From assembly GCF_001913705.1 (NCBI RefSeq), contig NZ_MKQD01000049.1:1-33972 (forward strand): DNA of 33,972 bases, in the 5' to 3' direction. The notes beneath the pieces are model-generated. The model saw only the letters and a program-made list of their open reading frames with translations. It made no database searches and was not told the DNA's origin. This document shows, piece after piece, positions 8,152 through 17,010 of the stretch (the first letter of the stretch is position 1; every line of letters starts with the position of its first letter). Source of the DNA: Thalassotalea sp. PP2-459 (GTDB taxonomy: Bacteria > Pseudomonadota > Gammaproteobacteria > Enterobacterales > Alteromonadaceae). The translations under genes and the position numbers were made by a program.

Positions 8152-8179
8152 CCAAAAATAACAAAAATAACAAAAATAA
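8141..8179 (+). repeat. Short tandem repeat at the 3' end of the oxidoreductase gene
   Basis: Two units of ACCAAAAATA followed by two units of ACAAAAATA and a partial unit. The first unit encodes the last residues and the stop codon of the preceding gene. Replication slippage here would change repeat number just beyond the stop. Confidence 0.8.
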
Positions 8180-8197
8180 GGTGTAATAAAAGTTTTA

Positions 8198-8323
8198 ATG
8201 CAAAGACTAAACTTATTATTCCAATGGCTTAAAGGCTGTTTATTTGTATCAGTAAAGCGTTGGAAAATATTAGTATTGTTATTAGTGTTATTTTGTTTAG
8301 GATATTTTTATTTAAGTGGATAA
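8198..8323 (+). CDS. Possible 41-residue small membrane protein
   Basis: ATG 8198 to TAA 8321-8323 encodes a 41-residue peptide: an amphipathic, basic N-terminal part (MQRLNLLFQWLKGC, then SVKRWK) and one hydrophobic segment of about 15 residues (ILVLLLVLFCLGYFY) ending in LSG. This is the layout of single-pass inner-membrane microproteins. A Shine-Dalgarno-like AAGGTG lies at 8178-8183, about 14 bases from the ATG, which is longer than ideal. I do not recognise a family. It lies between the oxidoreductase gene and a MITE-like element, and transcription could come from upstream. AT-rich DNA can produce such frames by chance. Confidence 0.4.
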   Translation: MQRLNLLFQWLKGCLFVSVKRWKILVLLLVLFCLGYFYLSG

Positions 8324-8357
8324 TGTTTGTGACAAAGTTTTTTATTTTAAGTGTTAT

Positions 8358-8611
8358 TAGAGCGTGTTGAACGTTCATGTTTACTTTTGCTGCAATTTGT
8401 TTGGTATTTATGCAAGACAACACTTGCGCCGTGTAGTTACTCTACTCCAGTCAAGCGTTAACACAGTAGAAATGCCAAACAGATGCAGCCCGAAGGGTTC
8501 AACTAAACGCCTCCTGCTCTTTGTTACTTGAACTAACCATAGAATGACTATGCAATAATTCAAGTGCCGCGATCAAAGGCGTTTATTTTGAACAAAACTC
8601 AACACGCTCTA
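8358..8611. mobile_element. MITE-like element, copy 2 (254 bp including flanking TA)
   Basis: It has perfect 13-base terminal inverted repeats, TAGAGCGTGTTGA at the left and TCAACACGCTCTA at the right. The outer TA fits a TA target duplication. It is about the same length and modular plan as copy 1 but diverged in sequence (TIR core GAGCGTGTTGA against GGGCYTGTTGA). An inner segment is bounded by AAACGCC near 8505-8511 and GGCGTTT near 8578-8584. No transposase frame. The right part matches the reverse complement of the partial copy at 33879-33972. It fills most of the 341-base gap 8324-8664. Confidence 0.8.
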
Positions 8612-8664
8612 ATACATAATTGTCGAAAGCATTGTTAACAATAATAAGGTAGATAAGGGTTACT

Positions 8665-8934
8665 ATGGAAAGCGTCGCCTATTCATTTTTTGCCAAATTT
8701 CTTGGTGTAATATTATTAGTTTGTAGCACTGTACTTGCAATTAATCTGTTGCAAGGTGAGCCTGCAAGTGTCATTGTTTGGCTAACGCATCAGGCTTTAC
8801 ATATTGAAGTAGACTTGCATGGTTTTTTCGACAAGATATTGACCAGTGTTTTGATCATCGTTATTACTTATTGCGCGATAAGAGCGTTGTTTTATCATCG
8901 AAAACCCAAAGCGAATTATCAAGTTAATGATTAG
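8665..8934 (+). CDS. Small two-helix membrane protein, C-terminus ended by a repeat element
   Basis: An 89-residue protein with two hydrophobic segments (about residues 8-27 and 58-75) and a basic, polar tail (HRKPKANYQVND). It is not recognised. ATG 8665 has a good Shine-Dalgarno (ATAAGGG, 6-8 bases upstream). The stop codon TAG (8932-8934) is formed by the TA target site plus the first base of the adjacent MITE-like element, so the element's insertion may have created or replaced the stop and set the C-terminus. The gene lies between two such elements. It could be a small inner-membrane protein of unknown role; it is probably expressed, given the ribosome site. Confidence 0.6.
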   Translation: MESVAYSFFAKFLGVILLVCSTVLAINLLQGEPASVIVWLTHQALHIEVDLHGFFDKILTSVLIIVITYCAIRALFYHRKPKANYQVND

Positions 8935-8997
8935 AGCCTGTTGTTCTTTCGCGTTTAGTTCGAACAAAATTTAATCTCGAAAGATCAACAGACCCTA
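8932..8997. mobile_element. Short deletion derivative of MITE-like element (66 bp)
   Basis: Flanked by TA, with terminal inverted repeats GAGCCTGTTGTTCTTTCG at the left and (reverse complement) GGGTCTGTTGATCTTTCG at the right. From GCGTTTAGTTCG onward it is almost identical to the right end of copy 1 (1504-1550). The left end of copy 1 also runs CTTTCGCGTTTA, so this copy looks like a deletion between the two GCGTTTA direct repeats of a full-length element. Its left end completes the stop codon of the preceding gene. Confidence 0.8.
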
Positions 8998-9051
8998 AGG
9001 TTCAAAGTTACTTTTCGCGGTTATACAGTTAAAGACTGAGCATTTAATGCA

Positions 9052-9083
9052 AAAAAACCAACACATCATTGTGTTGGTTTTTT
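9052..9083 (-). terminator. trp operon terminator, bidirectional
   Basis: A perfect 14-base stem, AAAAAACCAACACA (9052-9065) and TGTGTTGGTTTTTT (9070-9083), with a TCAT loop. The A-run and T-run make it a terminator on both strands. It ends the trp operon 49 bases after the trpA stop and would also stop transcription from the plus-strand gene at 8665. Confidence 0.9.
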
Positions 9084-9131
9084 GTTTAACGATTTTAACT
9101 TAAAATTAAAACTTTTATAGTATGCAAGTGT

Positions 9132-9962
9132 TTAACGGGTTGCGGCTTTCATTTCACGAATAAAAGTGGCAAGTGTACTAAGCATCGCTTGTTCATCTTT
9201 TAGATGATTTTCAATGATTTTTACCACGGCTGAGCCGCTAATTGCACCTTTTGCTCCAGCTTTTAATGCATCTTTTACTTGCTCAGGTGAAGAAATTCCA
9301 AAACCAATAACGGCAGGAGCAGCATTATTTGCTTTTAACGTTGAAATAATATGCTCTGCTGGCGTGCTTGCTTTGGTTTCGGTGCCTGTGACTCCGGCTC
9401 TGCTAAGTACATAAGTATAACCTTTAGTATGCTCGGCAACTGCTGAAAGCTTATCGGCATCAGCATTTGGTGAAGCGATAAAAATAGGAGCAACACCCGC
9501 TTGTTCTGCGGCTTTGATAAACGGTTCACTTTCACGAAGAGGTAAATCGGCAATTAATACCGAATCAACGCCAGCTTTTGCTGCATCTTGGTAAAAAGTG
9601 GTAATACCACGAGCAAAGACTAAATTGCCGTATAATAAAAGCCCAATTGGAATATCGGGAGCATAAGCACGTACTTGCGCTAAAATATCAAAGCATATAT
9701 CAGTATTGACGCCAGAAGATAATGCGCGTTTACCCGCTTCTTGAATGGTGATGCCATCGGCACTCGGATCAGAAAAAGGAATACCGAGTTCTAGTGCATC
9801 TGCGCCAGCATCAATAAGTGTTTTGATTATTTTTAATGAAAGTTTGGGGTTAGGGTCACCAATGGTTACAAAAGGAATAAATGCGCCTTCTTTGGCTGTA
9901 GATAAGGCAGTAAAGCAATCATGATAACGTTTGCCTAATGTGTTTGTAGATAATTGTGTCAT
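9132..9962 (-). CDS. trpA: Tryptophan synthase alpha chain
   Basis: A 276-residue TIM-barrel subunit that cleaves indole-3-glycerol phosphate to indole and glyceraldehyde 3-phosphate and passes indole to Trp[16 protein letters not shown] holds the two catalytic acids, Glu58 and Asp69, equivalent to E. coli Glu49 and Asp60. Phosphate-binding [10 protein letters not shown] lies near 221-230 and GSAVVK near 243-248. Its start is two bases after the trpB stop codon, so the two subunits are translationally coupled. It is the last gene of the operon, followed by a strong terminator. Length and motifs are complete. Confidence 0.97.
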   Translation of the reverse strand: MTQLSTNTLGKRYHDCFTALSTAKEGAFIPFVTIGDPNPKLSLKIIKTLIDAGADALELGIPFSDPSADGITIQEAGKRALSSGVNTDICFDILAQVRAYAPDIPIGLLLYGNLVFARGITTFYQDAAKAGVDSVLIADLPLRESEPFIKAAEQAGVAPIFIASPNADADKLSAVAEHTKGYTYVLSRAGVTGTETKASTPAEHIISTLKANNAAPAVIGFGISSPEQVKDALKAGAKGAISGSAVVKIIENHLKDEQAMLSTLATFIREMKAATR

Positions 9963-9964
9963 TG

Positions 9965-11170
9965 TTATTGCTCCTCGCCATTAAGCACTGTGTGTACATG
10001 AGCTAAGTCTTTGTCACCGCGGCCTGATAAATTCACTAAAAAGATAGTTTCTTCAGTGACGTCTTTTGCCATTTTCAGTGCCTGAGCTAATGCATGTGAC
10101 GACTCTAATGCGGGAATAATACCCTCGGAACGTGCCAGTGTTTGAAAGGCTTCTAGTGCTTCATCATCGTTGATCGGAACATACTGTGCTCGACCTGTTT
10201 CTTTTAGGAAGGCATGTTGCGGTCCAACGGCGGGATAATCTAACCCTGCTGAAACGGAATAAGATTCCTCTATTTGGCCAAATTTATCTTGCATAATATA
10301 GGTGTAATTACCGTGAAGCATACCTTTTGTACCTGCAGAAAGTGTTGCGCCATGTTCGTGTGTATCAACACCTTTACCGCCAGCTTCAACACCCACAATT
10401 TTCACGCTTTCATCATCAAGAAAGTCGTTAAACATGCCGATGGCATTTGAACCTCCGCCAACGCAGGCAATTACGTAATCCGGTAATCGACCTTCTTGCG
10501 TTAATAACTGTTGTTTTGCTTCTTCACCGATCATTTTTTGAAAATCACGCACAATGGTTGGAAAAGGGTGAGGGCCCGCTGCTGTGCCTAATAAATAATG
10601 CGCATCATCATAATTCGCTGACCAATCACGTAGCGCTTCATTTACTGCATCCTTTAACGTGCCGCCGCCAGCGGTAACAGGAATAACTTCTGCACCCATC
10701 AGTTTCATGCGAAAGACGTTAGGCTGTTGTCGTTCACAGTCTACTGCGCCCATATAAACACGACACTTTAATCCTAATAAGGAACAGGCAATTGCCGATG
10801 CAACACCATGTTGACCAGCACCTGTTTCAGCAATAATTTCTTTCTTGCCCATACGCTTTGCAAGTAGTGCTTGTCCCAATACTTGGTTAGTTTTATGAGC
10901 GCCACCATGCAGAAGATCTTCGCGTTTTAAATAAATTTTTGCTAATGGGTTAGGAGATACATTTCGCGTTAAGGTTAGGGGGGTTGGCCGACCAGCATAA
11001 TGTTCTAATAAGTCGTTAAACTCTTTAATAAACGCTTCATCTTGTTGCGATTCAATATAGGCTTGCTCTAGTTGCTCTAAAGCAGGCACAAGTAACTCAC
11101 CAACGTACATGCCGCCAAATTCGCCGAAATAGGCTGGAAGTGTTGGTTTTTTATCTGAATGTGATGTCAT
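9965..11170 (-). CDS. trpB: Tryptophan synthase beta chain
   Basis: A 401-residue PLP enzyme that condenses indole with serine to give tryptophan. The Schiff-base lysine lies in [12 protein letters not shown] (Lys93 from this start), PLP phosphate is held by the glycine-rich GGGSNAIG loop, and ETGAGQHG is the usual substrate loop containing the catalytic Glu. I place the start at ATG 11170, one base after the trpC/F stop (TAACATG on the coding strand), because it gives the normal TrpB N-terminus. An in-frame ATG at 11194 would add eight residues and overlap trpC/F. It acts as an alpha2beta2 complex with TrpA from the next gene. Confidence 0.97.
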   Translation of the reverse strand: MTSHSDKKPTLPAYFGEFGGMYVGELLVPALEQLEQAYIESQQDEAFIKEFNDLLEHYAGRPTPLTLTRNVSPNPLAKIYLKREDLLHGGAHKTNQVLGQALLAKRMGKKEIIAETGAGQHGVASAIACSLLGLKCRVYMGAVDCERQQPNVFRMKLMGAEVIPVTAGGGTLKDAVNEALRDWSANYDDAHYLLGTAAGPHPFPTIVRDFQKMIGEEAKQQLLTQEGRLPDYVIACVGGGSNAIGMFNDFLDDESVKIVGVEAGGKGVDTHEHGATLSAGTKGMLHGNYTYIMQDKFGQIEESYSVSAGLDYPAVGPQHAFLKETGRAQYVPINDDEALEAFQTLARSEGIIPALESSHALAQALKMAKDVTEETIFLVNLSGRGDKDLAHVHTVLNGEEQ

Positions 11171-11171
11171 G

Positions 11172-12563
11172 TTAATAATTCCGTATTTGTTCAAACGTAT
11201 GCGTTAGTTTTTCAGGGCACTTAATGCCGGGTGCTGACTCAACGCCAGAGTTAATATCTAAGCCAAATAAAGCCTGCTCTGTTTGTAAAGCAAGTGCTTG
11301 TTTAATGGTTTTGAGTCCAAGGCCACCAGCAATAAAACAGTGGGTAAATAATAAATTACTATCAGTGATTAATTGCCAATTAAATGCCTTTCCGCTCCCT
11401 GGCTCTGAGCCATCTAATATCACATGATCTACTTCTGGGTTACTTGTAGTGACTAAAGTAGATTCTATTTTAACCGCTTGCCAAATTTGACAGCTTTCCG
11501 GTAGTTTTTGTCGCAGTTCCTTAATGTAAAGCGCTGACTCATCTCCGTGAAGTTGAACAGCGTAAAGGTTAAGTGCTTTTGCACTTTCAACCACGATAGC
11601 TAAATCGCAATTAACAAAAACGCCTACGTAATTAAGAGAAGGTACATGTGTAACGATATCTTCTGCTTGTTGTTGCGTAATAAAACGTGCAGATTTTTCA
11701 GCAAAAATAAGCCCGCCATAAAGTGCGCCTGATTCAACTGCCAGCTTCGCATTTTTAGCTGAAGTTAAGCCACAGACTTTGTTCTCGCCATAAATAAGTT
11801 TACGACAAGCAAGATCAATATCTTGCTGCGCCATGACAGAACTCCCCACTAAGAAGCCATCAACGGCTGGTGCTAGCTCTCTAACTTGTGCATTTGTATA
11901 AATGCCTGACTCTGAAATAATAATACGATCATCAGGTATTTTTGGTGCAAATTCAAAAGTACGTGAGATATCAGTGGAAAGATCACGTAAATTACGATTA
12001 TTTATTCCAATAAGTTTGGCATCTAGTGCTATAGCTCGAGTTAGCTCATCTTCGGTGGATACTTCGGTTAAAATATTGAGGCTTAATTGTTCGGCGATCG
12101 TTGCTAATTGCTGATACTCATGATCGTCTAATACACTGAGCATTAATAAAATGGCATCAGCACCGTAGTAGCGTGCAAGATATACTTGGTATGGATCGAT
12201 AAAAAAGTCTTTATTAAGTACTGGGCAACTAACATGCTCGGTGACAATGTTTAAGTATTCATAGTTACCTTGAAAATATTGTTCGTCGGTTAACACTGAG
12301 ATGGCTGCGGCATAGTTATCATAGGTTTGACAAATTGACAGTACATCAAAATCTTCACGGATAAGCCCTTTTGAGGGTGAGGCTTTTTTACACTCTAAAA
12401 TAAACCCAGCACCATTATGACCTTTTGCTCTATCAAGCGCATCATACATATTTTTTGTTGAAGGGGTTAATGTTTCAACAAAGGTAGCTAATGGTTTTTG
12501 TTTTTTTAGTGCTTCGATTTCTATGCGTTTGTTAGCAACAATTTTTTCTAATACATTCGCCAT
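11172..12563 (-). CDS. trpCF: Bifunctional indole-3-glycerol-phosphate synthase / phosphoribosylanthranilate isomerase
   Basis: A 463-residue fusion, as in E. coli TrpC. Residues 1 to about 255 are the IGP synthase barrel: [13 protein letters not shown] carries catalytic Lys and substrate residues, then [22 protein letters not shown] and ISESGI. Residues about 258-463 are the isomerase: [19 protein letters not shown] with the catalytic Cys, FVN.....V, VQLHGDE, and C-terminal [17 protein letters not shown] with the catalytic Asp. It performs two consecutive steps, isomerisation of phosphoribosylanthranilate and ring closure to indole-3-glycerol phosphate. The start overlaps the trpD stop by one base (TAATG), and the stop is one base from trpB, indicating translational coupling. 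No domain is broken. Confidence 0.96.
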   Translation of the reverse strand: MANVLEKIVANKRIEIEALKKQKPLATFVETLTPSTKNMYDALDRAKGHNGAGFILECKKASPSKGLIREDFDVLSICQTYDNYAAAISVLTDEQYFQGNYEYLNIVTEHVSCPVLNKDFFIDPYQVYLARYYGADAILLMLSVLDDHEYQQLATIAEQLSLNILTEVSTEDELTRAIALDAKLIGINNRNLRDLSTDISRTFEFAPKIPDDRIIISESGIYTNAQVRELAPAVDGFLVGSSVMAQQDIDLACRKLIYGENKVCGLTSAKNAKLAVESGALYGGLIFAEKSARFITQQQAEDIVTHVPSLNYVGVFVNCDLAIVVESAKALNLYAVQLHGDESALYIKELRQKLPESCQIWQAVKIESTLVTTSNPEVDHVILDGSEPGSGKAFNWQLITDSNLLFTHCFIAGGLGLKTIKQALALQTEQALFGLDINSGVESAPGIKCPEKLTHTFEQIRNY

Positions 12564-13579
12564 TATTGTGCACCTGCTTGATTTGATATAGCGACTAACT
12601 GTTCTAGCTTGGTCAAAGCTTCACCCGAGGAGAGCACTTGTTGTGCAACGGAAGCCGCTGCTTTTAAATCGAGAGCTTTACCATGCAAATATAGTAATGC
12701 GGCACAGTTAATGATCACTGCACTGTTGTGTGCATCTTCACCGTTACCAGATAAAATTTGTTTAATTATCTCTGCATTTTCCTGAGGCGTCCCACCTTTA
12801 ATATCATCTAATGAGTAGCGCGATAAGCCAAAGTCTTCCGGTGTGATGGTTTTATTGCTGAGTTGACCATTACTGATTTCACATACTTGAGTTTCACCGT
12901 GTAGGGCAATTTCATCTAAGCCACTACCGTGAACAACCCAGCCTTTTTCTACCCCTGTTAATTGCAGGCTTTTTGCCAGAGTTTGGATCAATTCAGGTGT
13001 ATATACCCCCATCAACATCACTGAGGGTGAAGCAGGGTTCACTAATGGCCCAAGAATGTTGAATAACGTTCTAATGCCCATCGCTTTGCGAACAGGGCCG
13101 GCATATTTAAACCCTGGGTGATACGCTGGCGCGTACAAAAAACATAAATTAGCTTGTTGCAAACATTGACTCGCGGTTTCTGGTGTCATAGATAAGTTAA
13201 CACCAAACGCTTCTAATAAATCTGCAGAGCCTGACATACTTGAAACACTACGGTTACCGTGTTTCGCCATTGGAATACCACATGCAGCTGCTAAAATAGC
13301 TGCAGTAGTTGAAATATTAATAGTATTTGCGCCATCACCACCCGTACCTACACAGTCGCTTACTGGCAATGTTTGTGTTGGAAATGAGGTGGCAAATTGT
13401 CGAACAGCTACCGCCGCTCCAGCAATTTCTTCAGGTGTTTCACCTTTAATTTTTAATGCCGTTAAGATAGACGCGAGTAATTCCGGCGCGATGTTGCCTT
13501 GCATTACGTCGCCAAAAAACGTTTCGGCTTGTGCTTGAGTGAGAGAGTTCCCCTCAACAAGTAATGATAAAACGTTCAT
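12563..13579 (-). CDS. trpD: Anthranilate phosphoribosyltransferase
   Basis: A 338-residue enzyme that transfers the phosphoribosyl group of PRPP to anthranilate. DCVGTGGDGANTINISTTAA contains the PRPP/Mg-binding GTGGDG loop, and KHGNRSVSSMSGSADLLEA the second signature. NILGPLVNP and the later GLDE segment are also typical. It is a free-standing TrpD, unlike the enteric trpG-trpD fusion. The start lies two bases after trpG, and the stop overlaps trpC/F by one base. Length is normal. Confidence 0.96.
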   Translation of the reverse strand: MNVLSLLVEGNSLTQAQAETFFGDVMQGNIAPELLASILTALKIKGETPEEIAGAAVAVRQFATSFPTQTLPVSDCVGTGGDGANTINISTTAAILAAACGIPMAKHGNRSVSSMSGSADLLEAFGVNLSMTPETASQCLQQANLCFLYAPAYHPGFKYAGPVRKAMGIRTLFNILGPLVNPASPSVMLMGVYTPELIQTLAKSLQLTGVEKGWVVHGSGLDEIALHGETQVCEISNGQLSNKTITPEDFGLSRYSLDDIKGGTPQENAEIIKQILSGNGEDAHNSAVIINCAALLYLHGKALDLKAAASVAQQVLSSGEALTKLEQLVAISNQAGAQ

Positions 13580-13581
13580 GA

Positions 13582-14202
13582 TTATTCCTTTAAAGTTTGT
13601 TCAGTTAGGCAACGAATACTTTGCTCTAGTAATGTGCTGCCATAAGTGGTTAATATAGATTCTGGATGAAACTGAAAGCCCATTACGCGGTCAGTTCGGT
13701 GAGTTATTGCCATAGGTAGTTGCTCGCCTGAGGCAGCTTCAACGGTTGCTGTTACCGATAATGTGCTTGGAATGTTCAATCCCACTAATGAATGATATCG
13801 GGCAACAGGTAAGGGTTGCTCTATGTTTTTAAATGCACCAGTACCACAATGGTTAACGTTTGCGGACTTACCATGAACAATTTCTGGTGCTCGACCTACT
13901 TTACCACCGTAGTGCTCTATTAACGCTTGATGACCTAAACAAATACCGAGTATGGGGTATTTTCCAGCTGTTTTTGCGATTAACGCCATTAAACAGCCAG
14001 CATGTTCTGGAGACCCTGGTCCAGGCGAAAGCACTAATAATACTTGGTCTGAGCAAGCTTCCATTTGTGCAAGAATAAAATCTGCTGATAACGTGTTGCG
14101 GTAAATAACAGGGCTGAAGCCTAGCACGTGAAATTCATCCACTAAGTTATAAGTAAATGAGTCAACGTTATCGAGCATAAAGACCTTTATTTTTTTGCTC
14201 AT
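13582..14202 (-). CDS. trpG: Anthranilate synthase component II (glutamine amidotransferase)
   Basis: A 206-residue class I glutamine amidotransferase that supplies ammonia to TrpE. The catalytic triad is visible: Cys88 in LGICLGHQAL, and His179 and Glu181 in FQFHPES. N-terminal LDNVDSFTYNL and LSPGPGSPEHAG form the oxyanion region. It is a separate gene rather than fused to trpD. The ATG overlaps the trpE stop in an ATGA tetranucleotide, giving coupling that fits the 1:1 complex. The sequence resembles the TrpG/PabA group and its operon position makes TrpG the right call, although such a protein can also serve aminodeoxychorismate synthase in some species. Confidence 0.95.
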   Translation of the reverse strand: MSKKIKVFMLDNVDSFTYNLVDEFHVLGFSPVIYRNTLSADFILAQMEACSDQVLLVLSPGPGSPEHAGCLMALIAKTAGKYPILGICLGHQALIEHYGGKVGRAPEIVHGKSANVNHCGTGAFKNIEQPLPVARYHSLVGLNIPSTLSVTATVEAASGEQLPMAITHRTDRVMGFQFHPESILTTYGSTLLEQSIRCLTEQTLKE

Positions 14203-15818
14203 GAGTCACTCTCCTGTGATGAGGAAACGTTTATTAACGTTGCTGCTTTTTGAATTGCGCTGATTACCGCTTGTGCTTTTTGTCGCGTTTCATCAGCTTC
14301 AGCTTGTGGATTTGAGTCATATACAACACCCGCACCCGCTTGAATATAGGCGATGTTATTTTTTACAAAAGCACTGCGAATAACAATACAGGTATCCATA
14401 TCTCCTTCGCCAGTAAGATAGCCTACAGCACCGCCATAACTGCCTCGTCGTTTACCTTCGTGCTGCCTGATCAACGAGGTTGCGCTTACTTTTGGAGCGC
14501 CAGATAATGTCCCCATATTCATACAAGCTTGATAGGCATGTAAGGCATCTAATTCATCGGAAAGCGTGCCGCATACACGAGAAACTAAGTGCATCACATG
14601 GGAGTATCTATCGGTTTTTAACAAATCTGCCACGTATCTAGTACCAGGTTTACACACGCGTGCAACATCATTTCGGGCTAAATCTACTAGCATAATATGT
14701 TCTGCTAATTCTTTTTGATCTTGTCTTAAGGCTAATTCAATGCGGCAATCAAGATCGGGTGAAAAGCTACCATCAGCATTAAAACCACGCGGCCTCGTGC
14801 CGGCAATAGGATAAATTTCAACTTGTCTATTATGTTGTTGATACTTAATGGCAGACTCTGGTGAGGCGCCAAACATGCAAAAATCATCGTCTTGTAAGTA
14901 AAACATGTAAGGGCTTGGGTTACTTTCTCGTAAACATAGGTAAGCATTGAAAGTGTCTGAGCAAGGCAAGCTAAAAGTACGAGATGGTACCACTTGAAAT
15001 ATATCACCAGCACAAATATGTTCTTTTAAGGTGCTTACGGTATGACAAAATTCTTCGTCACTAACATCAGTTAAAACAGTTAATGGTTCTACTGGTTTTA
15101 CGTGTGTTTGAGGCGCTGCGATATCTGATTCAACAAGTGCTTTGATATCAGACAAACGACGAGCAATTTCAAAGTGACACTTTTGCTGATCTGGACCAGA
15201 GAAAACATTACCAATAACTTCACTAGCGCGTCTTTCATGATCGATAACCACGAGAGTTTCTGCAAGATAAAACACAAAATCAGGGCAGGTGTTTTCACCG
15301 CCTTCAACAACCGGTAATGTTTCTGACATTGTGATCATATCAAAGGCAAATGCCCCTGCTAAAAATATGGCAAAAGGGTGATGGTTTTTATTGTCAAAGC
15401 GTTTAAATTGTCTTAATGCTTGAAAGGCGTTATCGGCTAACAAACGAGATTTTTCATCAAGTTGTTGATCAACCTCGGGAAAGGTTGCTTTAACTACACC
15501 ATTTTCTTCTGTTAATGATGCTTGCTTAGCCAAGTTTTCTTTAGCAAAGGCAATTGCAGCTGCGCCATTAAGGGTCAACGGAGTAAAAGTCACGGTAGTG
15601 TTGTTGCAAACAATTTTTACTGCTGCATCGATTAATAGTAAACTTTTTAATTGGTGTTTTTTGTCTATTTCTGCGGATTCTAATAATAAGTTGTTCTTTT
15701 TGTCACCACATAGTTTCTTAAAAAGCGTTAATGGATCAGGTTGATACCTGGCTTTACCTGACAACGTTGTTACGTAGCCGTAGGTATCATCATTGTGTTG
15801 AGTGAATAAGGCATTCAT
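14199..15818 (-). CDS. trpE: Anthranilate synthase component I
   Basis: A 539-residue chorismate-utilising enzyme that makes anthranilate with TrpG. The N-terminal domain has the LLLES motif (44-48) associated with tryptophan feedback binding, so allosteric inhibition is expected. The C-terminal catalytic domain has IFQVVPSRTF, the PYMFYL segment, GASPES, IAGTRPRG, HIMLVDLARNDV and GTLSGAPKV. It is slightly longer than E. coli TrpE. The start overlaps the stop of the upstream DAHP synthase gene as ATGA, and its stop overlaps trpG the same way. All catalytic blocks are intact. An internal minus-strand frame at 14732-15013 is a shadow. Confidence 0.96.
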   Translation of the reverse strand: MNALFTQHNDDTYGYVTTLSGKARYQPDPLTLFKKLCGDKKNNLLLESAEIDKKHQLKSLLLIDAAVKIVCNNTTVTFTPLTLNGAAAIAFAKENLAKQASLTEENGVVKATFPEVDQQLDEKSRLLADNAFQALRQFKRFDNKNHHPFAIFLAGAFAFDMITMSETLPVVEGGENTCPDFVFYLAETLVVIDHERRASEVIGNVFSGPDQQKCHFEIARRLSDIKALVESDIAAPQTHVKPVEPLTVLTDVSDEEFCHTVSTLKEHICAGDIFQVVPSRTFSLPCSDTFNAYLCLRESNPSPYMFYLQDDDFCMFGASPESAIKYQQHNRQVEIYPIAGTRPRGFNADGSFSPDLDCRIELALRQDQKELAEHIMLVDLARNDVARVCKPGTRYVADLLKTDRYSHVMHLVSRVCGTLSDELDALHAYQACMNMGTLSGAPKVSATSLIRQHEGKRRGSYGGAVGYLTGEGDMDTCIVIRSAFVKNNIAYIQAGAGVVYDSNPQAEADETRQKAQAVISAIQKAATLINVSSSQESDS

Positions 15819-16831
15819 ATCGATTTACCTGCAGCTTTAATGAATGGTTTGATATCAGCCATTAAAGTGGCAAAATCGTCAGCGTTAAGTGCTTGGTGCC
15901 CGTCAGATAAGGCTTCTGTTGGCTTTAAATGCGTTTCAACAATAATACCGTCCGCACCCACTGCCACAGCTGCTCGAGAAAGTGGATTGATCAACGATTT
16001 AACACCCGTTCCATGAGAAGGATCAACCAATACCGGTAAATGAGATTTTTCTTTTAAATAGGCGACTGCATTCAGATCCAATGTATTTCGTGTTGCTGTT
16101 TCGAAGGTACGTATGCCACGTTCACATAAAATGACATTGGGGTTGCCGGCATTAATGATGTACTCAGCAGCTAATAAAAGTTCTTCTATGGTCGCGCTCA
16201 TGCCACGCTTTAACAGCACAGCTTTATCAGAGTGTTTGCCTACGGCTTCCAGTAAACGAAAATTTTGCATATTTCGCGCGCCAATTTGATAACAATCAAT
16301 GTAATCGTGCATTAATTTGGCATCATTTGGGTCGATGATCTCAGAGACAATATTTAACTGATATTTTTCGCGGGCAGCTTTTAAAAGTTTCAGGCCATCA
16401 AGACCTAGACCTTGAAAAGAGTATGGGCTTGTGCGAGGTTTAAACGCGCCGCCGCGTAATAAAGTAATGCCTTGTTTTGATATCATCTCACTGACACCAA
16501 ACAGTTGCTCTTCGCTTTCAACTGAACAAGGGCCTGCAATCACTGTGAATGCTCCTCCACCGACTTTAATACCACCAATGGATACGATTGAGTCATGAGA
16601 TTGTAACTCTCGGCTAACGAGTTTATATGGGCTTAAAACGGGTTTTATTTCGTCTACCATTGGATACGCATCTAAATGAAGTTGCGCTAATACGCGTTCA
16701 TCACCTAATGCTCCTAGGACCGTTCGCTCAATACCCGGCATATATAGTGGTTTGAGCCCAAGGCTTGATATTTTTGTTAATATTTCATTCGCATCTTTTT
16801 CTGATGCTTGGGGTTTTAATACAATAATCAT
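15815..16831 (-). CDS. aroF: 3-deoxy-7-phosphoheptulonate (DAHP) synthase, type I-beta
   Basis: A 338-residue enzyme that condenses phosphoenolpyruvate and erythrose 4-phosphate, the first step of the shikimate pathway. The first 65 or so residues (MIIVLKPQAS onward) form the ferredoxin-like regulatory domain seen in Thermotoga-type DAHP synthases. The barrel follows with VIAGPCSVES at 97-106, GGAFKPRTSPYSFQGLG, LLKRGMSAT, ILCERGIRTFE and VDPSHGTG. This is the I-beta/KDO8P-synthase-like class, not the E. coli AroG/F/H I-alpha class. The start has an AGGAA Shine-Dalgarno 6 bases away. It is the first structural gene after the trp attenuator and overlaps trpE by four bases. The symbol aroF is by convention for this class; family assignment is strong. 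Confidence 0.92.
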   Translation of the reverse strand: MIIVLKPQASEKDANEILTKISSLGLKPLYMPGIERTVLGALGDERVLAQLHLDAYPMVDEIKPVLSPYKLVSRELQSHDSIVSIGGIKVGGGAFTVIAGPCSVESEEQLFGVSEMISKQGITLLRGGAFKPRTSPYSFQGLGLDGLKLLKAAREKYQLNIVSEIIDPNDAKLMHDYIDCYQIGARNMQNFRLLEAVGKHSDKAVLLKRGMSATIEELLLAAEYIINAGNPNVILCERGIRTFETATRNTLDLNAVAYLKEKSHLPVLVDPSHGTGVKSLINPLSRAAVAVGADGIIVETHLKPTEALSDGHQALNADDFATLMADIKPFIKAAGKSI

Positions 16832-16873
16832 GGTTATTCCTAATTTATCTGTTTATGTGTCATCCGGCGTAAA

Positions 16874-16886
16874 TTGGCTGAAGCCA
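16874..16886. promoter_or_regulatory. Short palindrome in the aroF 5' region
   Basis: TTGGCTGAAGCCA forms an inverted repeat (TGGCT-GA-AGCCA). It resembles the longer palindrome at 17085-17101 (TTGGCT...AGCCAA). The two could be binding sites for one regulator, but I cannot name a protein, and the match is short. Confidence 0.3.
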
Positions 16887-16940
16887 CCAGATAAACCAGC
16901 TTTTTACTTTTGTAGTTAACATGGTTTTCTCATTAAAAAG

Positions 16941-16978
16941 TTAAAATAAAAAACCCGCGTAGTAGCACTATGCGGGTT
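16941..16978 (-). terminator. trp attenuator terminator (segments 3:4)
   Basis: On the minus strand, AACCCGCATAG (16978-16968) pairs with CTACGCGGGTT (16962-16952) through a TGCTA loop with one mismatch. The strand then runs TTTTATTTTAA. Segment 3 (AACCCG) can instead pair with segment 2 (TGGGTTGTG, 17019-17011), so terminator and antiterminator exclude each other. It lies 42 bases after the leader-peptide stop and 109 bases before aroF. Confidence 0.92.
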
Positions 16979-17010
16979 ATCTTGAATTTTTAGCAAATAC
17001 AGCAAACGTT

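Noticed and set aside
8229-8423. 64-residue minus-strand frame
   Set aside because: It runs from inside a MITE-like element into the antisense of the small plus-strand frame; composition looks random.
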